NCBI GenBank assembly: GCA_905250115.1
Contig: CAJNOI010000103.1
Span: 110,280-174,279, forward strand
Reading direction: 5' to 3'
DNA length: 64,000 nucleotides
DNA from: Adineta steineri
Taxonomy: Eukaryota; Rotifera; Eurotatoria; Adinetida; Adinetidae
Positions within the stretch are counted from its first letter, which is position 1, and each line of letters opens with the position of its first letter. Shown here in pieces: positions 31,853-42,693 of this stretch. Both the position numbers and the translations under genes were made by a program. The notes below the pieces were generated by a model, which worked only from the letters and a program-made list of their open reading frames with translations, searched no databases and was not told the DNA's origin.

Positions 31853-32631
31853 ATGCATAGATTTTATTTTTTGTTTATCTTATTATTCAGGTATGTAAAA
31901 AAACAATTTGAATATAAAAATTTATATAAAATAATTTTATTTAGATTTATAGATGGATTTTATCTTCAAAATGATTCTGAAGGTAATTACATTTTTTCAT
32001 AATTAAATAGATTTATATATATGTATATGATAGATTATGTACCTGAGCAAGAACCATGTAATACTCTATGTCAAAATGGTGGTCAATGTTTTCTTTCATC
32101 ATTTTGTATATGTCCTAAGTAAGTTATAATTAAAATAAAACTGATATTTTTTTATATTGAATTTTTTGAAGAGGTTTTTCAGGAAGATATTGTGAAGTAT
32201 CTCTAAATGAACAGTGTGGATCATTTTCATCTATGACAAGAATAGAAATCGATTGTATTCTATGTGTTTGTTATAATGGTTTATTTATATGTGACATACA
32301 ACCAATTGGTCTTTGTCGTAAGTTTTCGTTGATTATTTTATTATTTAATTCATAGATTATTTTTTACTTTTGATTAGATCGAAAATCAAATGTTGCTTTA
32401 CCGCGTTCGTTGCGTATTACTCGTGCACTTCATATAATTCAAAGTCGTTTCAAAAATATTCATTCTTTTGAACCGATGACAAAACAAAATATCACATTAG
32501 ATGATGAAACACAGCTTGTTAATTTAAATGGCTATAGAATCATTTTAAATCATACATCATTGACGATACCATCATTTTCTCTGATACTGTTTTTTTGTTT
32601 ATTATCTATTTATTTAAATATTTTTCTGTAA
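31853..32631 (+). CDS. EGF-CFC (Cripto/Cryptic-like) protein
   Basis: Five exons (31853-31890, 31945-31982, 32034-32118, 32172-32317 and 32378-32631) give 186 residues. After a signal peptide (MHRFYFLFILLF) comes an EGF module with six cysteines, including CQNGGQCFLSSFCICP and GFSGRYC. Immediately after is a CFC-like module of six cysteines: CGS...C-x2-C-x-C-x6-C-x7-C, with the C-I-L-C-V-C-Y-N-G-L core that matches C-S-L-C-K-C-W-H-G in vertebrate Cripto. The C-terminus is hydrophobic (SLILFFCLLSIYLNIFL), fitting a GPI-anchor signal. Known family members are co-receptors for Nodal-type TGF-beta ligands. The adjacency of EGF and CFC modules makes chance similarity unlikely. Confidence 0.82.
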
Positions 32632-32782
32632 TATATATGTAGCTAAATGTTCTTGAACAGGCAATTTTCAATATTTGTGTCTAGCGACAACCCACCTTTC
32701 CTATTGGTTATGTTAAAAAATCATATATACATACGCACTGATTGACTCAAAAGCATCATTTCGTTTTCATTTATGTATAATA

Positions 32783-33361
32783 ATGCCTGGTGGCTTGAAT
32801 TCTTCTAAATTGGCTTTGCTAGTCATTGATATGCAAAATGCTTTTACACGTGCGGCAAATCCAATTCTTAAAAACGTAAATGCTACTATAACAAGTGCAC
32901 GTCGTGCTGGCGTACCAGTCATATTTTCACAACATGGTCATCCTGATCCTGAGAATGAAGTCAAAACATCTGTTATAGTTAATTGGTGGGGTGCATCAGG
33001 ATCAATAAAGAAAGGTTCATTTGATGCACAACTTCTACCTAATCTTGATGTAGCACCGGATGAAGTTATACTTGATGAAAAAACAACGTATGATGCATTC
33101 TATAAAACACGATTGAAATCTTTATTAGATAAAGAAAATGTTGATACTGTCATTATATCTGGTGTTTTAACTCAATTCTGTTGTGAAACAACAACACGTT
33201 CAGCATTTGTTCAAAACTATGATATTATCTTTTTATCGGATGGTACAGGACCACCCTATAAACCGACATTAGATACAATAGCACATGGTTTTGGAAAAGT
33301 AATAACATGTGCTCAAATGCGTGAAAGACTTGATGAAATTGCTAAAGATCGAAATAAATAA
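32783..33361 (+). CDS. Isochorismatase-like cysteine hydrolase
   Basis: This intronless gene encodes 192 residues. The fold signature is clear: LALLVIDMQNAF with catalytic Asp16, DEKTTYDAFY with Lys100, and GVLTQFCCETTTRSA with the nucleophile Cys133 by family alignment. The family hydrolyses amides or vinyl ethers such as isochorismate, nicotinamide or ureidoglycine-type compounds; the substrate here cannot be told. No targeting signal is seen. It lies 151 bp after the EGF-CFC stop and 173 bp before the next ATG on the same strand. The compact intronless form fits a bacterial-type protein, but animals also have this family. Confidence 0.88.
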   Translation: MPGGLNSSKLALLVIDMQNAFTRAANPILKNVNATITSARRAGVPVIFSQHGHPDPENEVKTSVIVNWWGASGSIKKGSFDAQLLPNLDVAPDEVILDEKTTYDAFYKTRLKSLLDKENVDTVIISGVLTQFCCETTTRSAFVQNYDIIFLSDGTGPPYKPTLDTIAHGFGKVITCAQMRERLDEIAKDRNK

Positions 33362-33534
33362 ATAAAAAAAGACTCTACTTCGTCCCTCTATTTTCTTTTC
33401 TATTCTTATAATGTTCTCTGTTGGCTGTTAATCGAAGGAATAAATATAAAGAGAAAGAAAAAGAATTACTTCTTCCTCTTCCAATCATACAATCTATTTA
33501 TTCTACCAAAGCCAAAGTTCATTTAGTATACAAA

Positions 33535-35014
33535 ATGACTTCTTATCTAAAAAAATATGCTACTGCAATCATATCGGCTAAACATTATGTTGCACAATGG
33601 TCAACAGATCATCTGTATGCTGATCAAGTACTTATTGTACCATTTCCAACTTTAGCTATGTATGATTCAGAGAAAAAGATTTGGTCAATACATATCAAAG
33701 CTTGGTTATATGTACCATTTCAAGGTAAAAATCTTAAAAGTTATTTACCATCTTTACCAAGTTTTTTACGTGGTAAAACTGATGAAACAAAAAAAGAAGA
33801 CGAAGTTATAGATGAAGATAATAAAAAAGTTGATACAGAAAAAAAACAAACAGCTGCCATTGCTATTAAAGAGAATAATAAAGTAAAAGAACAAGAATCA
33901 CTAGATGAAGATGATAATGAAGATGATGAAAATTATGAAGATGCATTGGGTAAGAAAAATAACAAAATGAATTTAATTTAAGTTTTAATATCATTTTATT
34001 TAGAAGATGAATTCAATGAATCAAATGAAAATCCTGGTCGTTTAGGTTTATTTTTTGTTGGTAATTCTGTTAAAGTTGCAACTAAATCAATTATCAATGG
34101 TGTTGAACATTTACTTCAACCATCTGATGAAAGTGGTTTTATTGAACAACAACTTGATTTATCGGTTGGTGATATTGAAAAACTTGGTACAAAAATTCAT
34201 CCTGACTCGGATGATAAAAAATTTGAATATGAAATTGAACTAAATGAATCGAAAACAGATGAAAGTTCACCTAATTGCAAACCATTCAAATGTACTATAT
34301 ATGTTCTTGCTTCTCATGGTGTTAGTATTATATCAGATATTGATGATACAATAAAAGTCTCCAATGTTCTTAAGACACGATCGTTATTAAAACATACATT
34401 TTATAGTTATTTTAAACCTGTTGATGGTATGAGTGAGTTGTATCAAAAATGGAGTGAACAAAAATGTCAATTTCATTATGTTAGTGCAAGTCCATGGCAA
34501 TTGTAAATAAAAATTCCAGTTCTTACATATGAAACTAGACAAAATTTTGTATCTGTTTAGATATCCAGCACTTCGTTGTTTTCTAGAAAAATATAAATAT
34601 CCCATGGGTACAATGAATTTAAGAAAATTTGCATGGAGTTTAAAATTTCTTAAAGCACCTGATGAATATAAAATAGAAACAATTACACCAATTATTCATG
34701 CTTATCCTGAAAGAAAATATATTTTGGTTGGAGATTCAGGTTTATTTAAATATATGCATATAATTATTTAACTGATTCATGTTTTTTTTCGTTTAGGCGA
34801 ACTTGATCCAGAAATATATTCTAAACTATATAGTACATTTCCACAAAATATTGCTCATATATTTATTCGTGATATTTGTCGAACACCAGAATGTCTACTA
34901 ACATGTCACGAACGATATATAAAAACATTTGAAAATGTACCACATGAACGATATACTATTTTTAAAGATCCAAAAGAAATTGAAACATCTATCGAAAAAT
35001 TAATTTCCACATAA
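33535..35014 (+). CDS. APP1-type phosphatidate phosphatase
   Basis: Four exons (33535-33949, 34004-34502, 34561-34739 and 34797-35014) give 436 residues. The N-terminal part resembles the conserved region of yeast App1 (LYADQVLIVPFPTLAMY ... IKAWLYVPF), then comes an acidic low-complexity linker. The catalytic HAD-like domain has SIISDIDDTIKVSNV, the D-x-D-x-T motif, then FHYVSASPWQL, PMGTMNLR and YILVGDSG. App1 dephosphorylates phosphatidate to diacylglycerol in a Mg-dependent way at actin patches and endocytic sites. All introns keep frame. The upstream non-ATG frame from 33421 is ignored. Confidence 0.88.
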
Positions 35015-35257
35015 AATAATTGTATATTTGAATGGTGTTTTGTGTTATAGAATATTCTTGCAATAACTTATTTTTGTAAATTAATTGTTTTGTTCTTTAA
35101 ATTACTAAATAATCATGCTATTGACTATTATATATGCTTATAAAAGGTTAATAAATGACAGACATTTTTTAATATTTATTTTTCATAAATGTAATAGTTA
35201 TTTTTTGTAACAACAACAAAAAAAAGCAATAACAATCTTGTCTTATAAATGTTCATA

Positions 35258-35855
35258 TTATTCATGAAAACGAAAACATTCATTTGCAATAACCCATGTT
35301 GATGATATAATATCGACAGTTAATATAAATACATGTGAAAAAAGACGTTTTTCTTTTGAAACTGTTGTACTTTCTGGTGTACCATATGCAACAGCACCAC
35401 TAACAAAAACTTGATAAGTTGTATCTTCATCTGGAAAAAGATCTAAACACAAACAAACAAAAAAAAATGAAATAAACATTAATATTGTCTAACCTTTCAT
35501 AGGAAAAAAATCTAATGCATAAATATGATGTTTTGTTGGTGGTAATGCAACTAAATGTTTTGCTATTTCAGTTTGACCATTGATTTCTATACCATTCCAA
35601 ATTAATTTTGCTTGTGCTTGATAAAATTTATCAACATTCTAAATAATTCACTTATCACTTTTTTTCGTGTTCTTTTTTTTTAATTATTAAATTCCTTACA
35701 TGTCTTCGTGTATCTAATATATCATAATATCTTTTAGAAAAATTTTCTACTGCATCTGCATCTTCGCGAGATTTTTTTTGCTAGAAAAAAACTAAATGAA
35801 TGATTTTTTTCATTGACAATTTTCTCTCTCACACCTGATCTGTATTTGTAGCCAT
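35258..35855 (-). CDS. NXT1: NTF2-related export protein (p15/NXT1-like)
   Basis: Four exons run leftward (35835-35855, 35700-35780, 35494-35638 and 35258-35442), giving 143 residues. Key blocks match animal NXT1/2: FSKRYYDILDTRRH, then AKLIWNGIEINGQTEI, and the C-terminal W-V-I-A-N-E-C-F-R-F. The NTF2-like fold pairs with NXF1 to export mRNA through nuclear pores. The family is usually about 140 residues, so this is full length. The first exon is only 21 bp. A TTTCAG acceptor-like site 17 bp upstream of the ATG, and an SR-protein gene ending 147 bp upstream on the same strand, suggest a shared transcript processed by trans-splicing. Confidence 0.85.
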
Positions 35856-36002
35856 TGTAAAAACAATCCGATCTGAAATATGAACTATGTGTGGTTTTTT
35901 TTGTTTATTTATAAATCAGTCAAAATGATTAGTAAATATATAATATAGTCAAGTAACTATAAAAAAAAAGAAGGACAAAAAGAAAAAAATTGAATAGTTT
36001 TA

Positions 36003-37065
36003 TTAATGTCGATGATCACGGTCACCATTTTCATGACGAGTACTTCGTTTTGAACTAGAAGAAATATTTTTTGTTGTTTTTTTTTCTAAATTTAAACGAA
36101 AGAAATAAATTTTTTTAGTTTACCGTGATGTTGATCGAGATCGTGATCTAAACATACATATACACGAGAATATATTTTAATAAGAAAAATAAAAAATATT
36201 TTTGTTACTTACCGTCGATTACTATCACTACGTGATCGATGTTTGGAACGTCGACGAGATCTTGATCTTGATCGTGAACGTGTTCTAAGAAAGAATTTTT
36301 CAATAGGTTTTTTTTGTCTATTTATTTGATGATAACATTTAAAAGTATTTTCTTCGATGTAGATATTGTCAATACTTGTAAAAAGCTTATCGACGATACA
36401 TAGATATCTTACATCTGATCTGGAATCTCGCTCTGTTTAGGTAAATGCAGGAAACACCGGGATAAACCATATTATCTTATTTTATTCTCGAACAAAATAC
36501 AGGAAACAGCATCTTCGAACAGGAGAATACCTGTATGAATAGAGATAATCAATTTTGTTTACGGGATGGATTTATCGGAAACTCATATATGAATAGATGA
36601 ATAATAAAAAAAAAAGAACAAGCAATCTATTTCGTTTGTTTTTTTTTATTCCTACCGTCGACGGCGTGCTTTATCACGACTATCAGTTGTTGATGCTCGA
36701 CCATAACGAGCAAATTGAACACGTATTTCACGTCCATCAACATCAGCACCATCCATACGATCAAGTGCATCTTCAGCATCACGTTTTTTCACAAAACTTT
36801 AAAAAGTAAACAAACAAGAATTTAGAAATTATTTTTTAAATAGAAATCACTATACAAACCGAATGAAAGCATAACCACGACTTGAGCGAGAAAATTGATC
36901 ACGTGGAATATAGATATCACCAATAGGCCCATATTTTTCAAAACATCGTCGTAAATCTTCTACACGCGTACGATATGTTAAATTATCAACTTTAAGAGAA
37001 TACATAACATCAATATTTGGTGGTGTTGAGCGATGATCACCATCACCTCGTGGTCGACTGCTCAT
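36003..37065 (-). CDS. SR-family splicing factor (SRSF2-like)
   Basis: Five exons run leftward (36860-37065, 36656-36796, 36213-36284, 36124-36147 and 36003-36054), giving 164 residues. An N-terminal RRM has RNP2 SLKVDNLTY and RNP1 RGYAFIRFV with the SRSF2-type DIYIPRD in between, then an Arg/Ser tail ([17 protein letters not shown]). The last acceptor (TTCTTCTAG) was chosen because the nearer one would bring a stop. SR proteins bind exonic enhancers in pre-mRNA and recruit U1/U2AF; several also hand mRNA to NXF1. The RS tail is short for the family. The intron of about 370 bp between exons 2 and 3 is long for this genome. Confidence 0.85.
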
Positions 37066-38307
37066 ATTGGAAAGAAAAACACGAGTACCTGATAGAATGT
37101 ATAACACACAAAAAAAATGAAATGTTTCACTGAAAGATTGAGAGAGATTAGGAAGTAGAATAACAATGACGAATGGTAGCCATTTGTATGTTAATTTCAA
37201 ATAAAACAATTAGAGGTCTGTTCGAATATGTACGACATCTATCCAAAGGTTTTATTAAAAATATTATTCCGAAAGTAACTGCTGAAGAAATATGTTTGAT
37301 ACTGTATGTGTTGTATTGATGTTAACCTGTTTGTCATAATGTAACTTGGAGTAGATCGATCATCGAAATTTGTTTTTCCGAAGGACGTACCGTTATTATT
37401 TGTTAATTGTATTCTGTACATATGTATATCCCTTTCGTTCTACTCTACTAATTTTTTTCTTGAATACGTCAAACATGATTGATTTTTTCTATTCCCGCTT
37501 AATGTGCTCATTCAGATTTAAGGTTACGATCGACTCGATAACAAGAAATCAAGATACGATGTAAAACAACCTTTCATATATTATCAAGAATCACTTTTAG
37601 TTTGATTCCAGCATGAAAAAAAAACAATATTAAAGACAAGCGAATTGTGATTAAAAGATACAAAAATTTCTTTGTATATGACTGTTTATTACAAATTACG
37701 TTTTAGTCAATCAGATACACATGTTCTGTATGCAAACTCAAATATAATTGTATTGCTATGAAAACGAACTTGCGTGGAGTATATATGTATATATTTAATG
37801 TAGTAAGACAAAAATTTGATGTGAAAAATATTGATTTTGATGAAAATAATAACAATCTCAACGTTTCGACTAATTTTACCACCTATTACTGGAAGTTAAA
37901 TAACATGTCTTGTTTTCTCTAATGAATATAAAATAATTAATTTAGCAAGATAAAATCAATATTTTTCAAATTAAAACTTCGCTTTAAGGTACATATATAT
38001 TATACAGTAGCTTTTAAACCATATAGCTCACCTATTTCTATCCTTCATGTCTGATAACCCACATGGTTACTGTATTTTTACCTTGTATATATCGGAGTAT
38101 CTTGATTCATTCCTTTACCTCAATATATATGATGTACAAATGCCTATTACGATGAGACATATCTACGACATTAGCTTCCTTTTCACTTATCATAGGCATA
38201 CATGTATTACCAGTTAAAATACTGTATAATGCAATATAAGAAAAAAAAGAAATATATTCGTCTTCTATTTTCTAATCTTAGATCATTGTTAATTCGTGTT
38301 ATTTCAA
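37066..38307. other. Intergenic region, SR gene to galactosyltransferase gene
   Basis: This is a 1.2-kb AT-rich region between divergent genes, holding the 5' UTR and promoter of each. I see no ORF with a recognisable motif and no repeat-family copy. Confidence 0.4.
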
Positions 38308-39627
38308 ATGATAAATGGAAGAAATAAATACAATACAAGCGGATATGATCATGATTTACAATTATTAAACAACATTTATTTCACATTAATCAATTGTCTA
38401 CGGCGATATGGTCGTCGACGTTTATGTATTCCATGTTTCTTTTTTGTAATATTATGTTTTAATTTACAAATACTTAATCGAAAACCAAATGTTCATGAAG
38501 AACATATAGATCGATCAGTGCCGTGTAATCAATCGAGTATTCGCAAACATTTTATGAATAATCTAAGGTACTCTTCATTGACTATAGTTAAATTAATTTC
38601 TATTTACTTTGAAAATCTTTTTTTTTTTTGTAGACCTGAGGAATTATTCACACAAAATCTTAGTCAACCATCTTTTACATATGAAATATCTAATGAAAAT
38701 TTTTGTTCATTATCTGTTCCACATGCTCTTATTTTTGTTATTTCGAAATCAACTAATTTTGGTTCACGTAATGCTATTCGTCGTACATGGGGTGATTTTA
38801 CGCAATTAAATTCTATAGAAAAATTTGCAAATCTTAAACTTAAACTTTTATTTCTTATTGATATTGATGCAATGTTTATTCAAAATGTCAATCTTGAACA
38901 ATCACTCTATCATGATCTTGTTCAAGTTCGTTTACCACAACATTATTCATTATCAACATATCGTGATATGGCTATATTAGATTGGACAGAAACATATTGT
39001 TCTCAAGCATTATTAACAATTAAAAGTGATGATGATGTTTTTCTAAATATGTATCTTGTAGCGAATGTTTTAACATATATTATTACAAATACAACTATAT
39101 CTACAGAAAAAATAGAATGTAAACATGTTGAAAATTTAAATTCAATGGCAGTTATTTATGGTTTTAAATTTCAGCATGCACATGTTGTTCGACATGCAGC
39201 TGATTTAGCGCCTGAAGAAGCTCGTTATATTATAACTGATAATGAATATCCATGTACACATTATCCTGATTTTATGAGTGGTTTTGGTTATATTATTAAT
39301 CGAAATGCACGTTTAAAACTTCTTTGTGCTTTTTTTCGACATCAAAAATCTTTTCATTTATCTGATGTTTATATAACCGGTATTTTAGCAGAATATTTGA
39401 ATATTCAACGGCAACATTTACGTTTTAAAATAAATTATGAATCTGCAGATGAGTGTGTCGTCTTTTTTAATCAAAAAAATGCGTATGCATGTGCATCTTC
39501 ATTACATTATAAAGAACAAACATCGTCATTATTAAAAGATGTTTATATTTTTGAAAGATTCTATACTTACTGGAAACGTGTACATCAAAATCAACGGTTA
39601 TTTATAAATTACGATAGTTTCTTCTAG
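38308..39627 (+). CDS. Beta-1,3-galactosyltransferase family (GT31)
   Basis: Two exons (38308-38567 and 38634-39627) give 417 residues. A short cytosolic tail and a signal-anchor helix (IPCFFFVILCFNLQIL) fit a Golgi type II protein. The catalytic part has SRNAIRRTWGDF, then IKSDDDVFLN with the metal-binding D-D-D, PDFMSGFGYIINRNA and LSDVYITGILAE, where family members usually have EDVYVG. These enzymes add galactose or GlcNAc in beta-1,3 linkage to glycans. The 66-bp intron is a multiple of three and contains no stop, so an unspliced message would still encode a protein with 22 extra residues. The ATG at 38308 is used; the frame upstream starts with GTG. Confidence 0.85.
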   Translation: MINGRNKYNTSGYDHDLQLLNNIYFTLINCLRRYGRRRLCIPCFFFVILCFNLQILNRKPNVHEEHIDRSVPCNQSSIRKHFMNNLRYSSLTIVKLISIYFENLFFFCRPEELFTQNLSQPSFTYEISNENFCSLSVPHALIFVISKSTNFGSRNAIRRTWGDFTQLNSIEKFANLKLKLLFLIDIDAMFIQNVNLEQSLYHDLVQVRLPQHYSLSTYRDMAILDWTETYCSQALLTIKSDDDVFLNMYLVANVLTYIITNTTISTEKIECKHVENLNSMAVIYGFKFQHAHVVRHAADLAPEEARYIITDNEYPCTHYPDFMSGFGYIINRNARLKLLCAFFRHQKSFHLSDVYITGILAEYLNIQRQHLRFKINYESADECVVFFNQKNAYACASSLHYKEQTSSLLKDVYIFERFYTYWKRVHQNQRLFINYDSFF

Positions 39628-39764
39628 TAAAATGAAAATATTGTCTATTTTATTTTATTATATTTCAATAAATTAAAACAAGTCTTGTATTATTTACTTA
39701 TAAAATCTTTTTATGTGTTAAAAAATAGGTAAAGAAAATGAAATTGTTTAGAATAGCATAATAA

Positions 39765-41078
39765 TTATGTTGTTCCATCGATAAGGTTCATGTGTTCAAG
39801 TAAATGAAGTATCTTTTGATCGAACCATTTTTTGTAAGGCATTGCTCGAAGCCATTCAGTAGGCAATGAATGATATCCATATCTTACACCATACATTGTT
39901 CCACATACTGCTCCATTAGTATCCGCATCACCACCATGTCGAATGAGATCGTTCAATGTTTCTGAGAAAGATCGTGTCGATCTTAATCCATAGAAACCCG
40001 ATGCTAAACATTTGTAAGTATAACCAATAACTCGCTCATCATCTAAACCAAGATCATCCAGAGTTCGATCTTTACTTGTATGCCATAGAAATTCTTCTTG
40101 ATATTGAGGAGAAAGATCATCACCAAGTGTATCCAATGTTTCTTGTTGAACACGAGCAATAAGTGATTCGATATCACTGATATCTGGTGTTTGCAACATA
40201 TAGGCAATAGCAAGACATATTGAAACACATGAAGCGACACATCGAGGATCAAAATGAGTCGTTTGACACATCGATATAGCTGATGATTTCACCTAAAAAT
40301 AGAAATCATAATTGAATGATTGTTCATTCTACACACACGATTTTATTCTACATTATAATACCTTTTCAATATCGTTGTAATTTACAATGCCTGATGATGA
40401 ACAACGCATAACAGCTCCATTTGGTGCGACCTGACGGTTACTCTCTTCCCATACGATACGACTGGCTTCTAATGGATTTTCAAGATATCCACTCGAATTA
40501 ATCACCTATTCACAAAGAAATAATGCAAAAAATAAAATGTTTAAAATGATATGAGAGAAAGGAATATTACTTTTGCTACATTGATTCCTAGTCCAAGTCC
40601 TCCGAAATCGTTGAATTCTGGAAAACCTTGTCGAACCCACAAAGATAATTTTCTAGCAAACATTTTTGCATTATTATCTGGTTCCATTAATGCTTCCATG
40701 ACCAATATCCATTGATCTGTATCATCGGTCCAATCTCCTTTTTTCCATCGACAAGCATGAGAATTTGGAATATAATCAGGAAAAGGAATGAGTTCAGCAG
40801 GATTTGGATATAGATTTTTTATGTGAGCAACAGTTTGGAATTCAGTAGACAAACCATAAGCATCACCAAGAGCTTGTCCATATGCACACCCAAGTAAACA
40901 ATCAAGAAAATCTCTTTTTCTATCATTCTTCAATACATTATTTATTAGATCATTTTCATTAGAACGATAAGAGACATTTTCATCGATATCATCTTTGGAG
41001 TTTCTATATAAATAATTGAGAGATTTTTCCGAATAAATTATAATAAGATGCTTACTTAATTTGTTCGTTATCAGTCAT
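39765..41078 (-). CDS. ADP-ribosylglycohydrolase (ARH/DraG family)
   Basis: Four exons run leftward (41056-41078, 40571-41003, 40362-40505 and 39765-40292), giving 375 residues. Metal-binding motifs of the family are present: GDWTDDTDQW in exon 2 and RHGGDADTNGAVCG in exon 4. The fold binds two Mg ions and cleaves ADP-ribose from proteins or small molecules, reversing the action of ADP-ribosyltransferases. No signal peptide is seen. It starts 98 bp downstream of the LRR gene on the same strand, with a strong pyrimidine tract and TTTTAG 15 bp before its ATG. Confidence 0.88.
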
Positions 41079-41176
41079 TCTATTAAATATAATCTAAAAT
41101 TAAAAAGAAAAAAAAAATGAAGATTAAAATAATTATGATAAAACAAAAAATATTTCAGTTTATTAATTCGTGTTAG

Positions 41177-41848
41177 TTAGGCTCCAAAATTGAAATCTTC
41201 TTTATTTTGAGCAATTTCTCGAATTTTTGCTTTAATTTGCCATGAAAGATTACAATATTCCATCCAAAATTTTTTCAATGTTCGATTATATTTGAGTATA
41301 TTATGAATAGAATCAAAACATAAATCAGTCATTAATTTATTTAAACGTAGATCAAGCCATTGTAAATTTTGATTATTATGAACAAGTACATCAGCTAATA
41401 TTTTCACTCCATTATCAGTTATTTCATTAGAAAATAACCAAAGACGAGATATTGTCTGATTTGTTTTAAGCATTTCAGCTAAATGTTGCATACCAACATC
41501 GGAAATTTGATTTTGTCCTAAAGCAAGACTTCGAAGAGTTTCATTGTTGTTTGATAATACTCGAGCTAAAGCCGACACACCATCATCAGATATTTTATTA
41601 TTCCAAAGATTTAATTCCTTCAATGTTTTATTGTTATTTAATGCATTAGCAAGAATTGTAGCACCTTCGGAACTAATTAAATTATCATTTAATAAGAGTG
41701 TTTTACATTGTTTGTCAATGATTGCTTGTTTAATTACAATATTCATATCATAATCGGTAAGTTGATGAAAAGATAGATCGATTTTTGAGTGTAAATCATA
41801 TTTATTAATTTCATTTTCTAGTTGAGCATTTCGCTGATTTTCATCCAT
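41177..41848 (-). CDS. Leucine-rich-repeat protein, ribonuclease-inhibitor type
   Basis: This single-exon gene encodes 223 residues. From about residue 45 there are five or so repeats of 28-29 residues of the RI/NLRC3 type, for example LKELNLWNNKISDDGVSAL and LWLFSNEITDNGVKILADVL. No NACHT, F-box or transmembrane part is seen, so it is an LRR-only protein for protein-protein contact. Function is unknown. The ATG at 41848 is the first in the frame. It probably lies in one transcription unit with the downstream ADP-ribosylglycohydrolase. Confidence 0.8.
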   Translation of the reverse strand: MDENQRNAQLENEINKYDLHSKIDLSFHQLTDYDMNIVIKQAIIDKQCKTLLLNDNLISSEGATILANALNNNKTLKELNLWNNKISDDGVSALARVLSNNNETLRSLALGQNQISDVGMQHLAEMLKTNQTISRLWLFSNEITDNGVKILADVLVHNNQNLQWLDLRLNKLMTDLCFDSIHNILKYNRTLKKFWMEYCNLSWQIKAKIREIAQNKEDFNFGA

Positions 41849-42636
41849 GATTGAAATAGTATGTTGAATTTTTACTAAAGTAAGAATAAAAAATATTTCT
41901 TTTTTACTTTGTCAATAAACAGAAAAACAAAATGTAATCAATCCGTCTATTCAGAAGCAACGAAGTGAAAACGACATAAATAAATGATGCCAAACATATT
42001 GAATATTTCGCTTTCACTCCGATGAGTAAAATGTTCTGTCAATAAAACTGCTAGTCGATCGATGGCATAGGGCTCGTGTACTTTAGATTATACCCTCAAG
42101 ACGTGAAAATGTATTCAGTGTGATTGGTTTTCTCCTTTTAAAGAGAAAAATTCTCTTCATATTTATTCAAAAATAAAAATCTTTTATTTTAATGACATAA
42201 ATGAAAAATATGTTTACTGACTGTTTTTCGACGAAAAAATCTCAGACAACAGTAAATCTGTTTTTATTATTTGCTTCGTTATGTTGTCGTAAGGTTAAAT
42301 ACTACATGCTATCATTTTCGTCTTTCAAAGATAAAAAATTGCATCGTATAGTTTACAGTGAATTTTAGGGTTTGTTCTGTGTTGATAAAAAAGAAAGATC
42401 TTATCTTCGTTAACTGCTATTAATCGTTCCCGTAAGTCTCATAATTCATTTGATCGGATACAATGCAGTCATGATATTAAGTGTAGTAGAAGAGAACATT
42501 AGTTAATGGAAAAAGACTTCAGTATTGTAATAACATATGAGTATTGTTTTTCGTTACAACTCGATCCTATAGGATTTTATTATGATAGATCGACCTTCTC
42601 GATACAAATTTCGATGAACGACAGAATAGATGTCTA

Positions 42637-42693
42637 TGAGTGTGGGTGTGATGGTGGATGAAGATTAAGAAAAGATGCAACCAAACCCTCAAG
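42637..42693. repeat. Telomere-like foldback repeat copy
   Basis: It starts TGAGTGTGGGTGTGATGGTG and ends AACCCTCAAG. It belongs to the family seen from 7593 onward, here in the core region upstream of EEF1A. Confidence 0.6.

Larger units (their letters stand above)
27693..32155. repeat. Right arm of large inverted duplication
   Basis: This is the reverse complement of 1-7563 minus the 3.1-kb segment at 4300-7423. The inner part (27693-27830) matches 7424-7563, and the remainder matches 1-4299. Genes run in mirrored order: RING relic, PEX11-like, six-cysteine peptide, EGF-CFC. Small indels and substitutions separate the arms, so this is not a perfect assembly duplicate. Homology probably continues past 32155, but the left window edge stops the comparison. 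Confidence 0.93.

Noticed and set aside
12520..41078. A linked ADP-ribosylation writer (12520-14937) and eraser (39765-41078) system
   Set aside because: The two genes are 25 kb apart, lie on either side of the gap and in different genomic contexts; nothing in the sequence ties them together.
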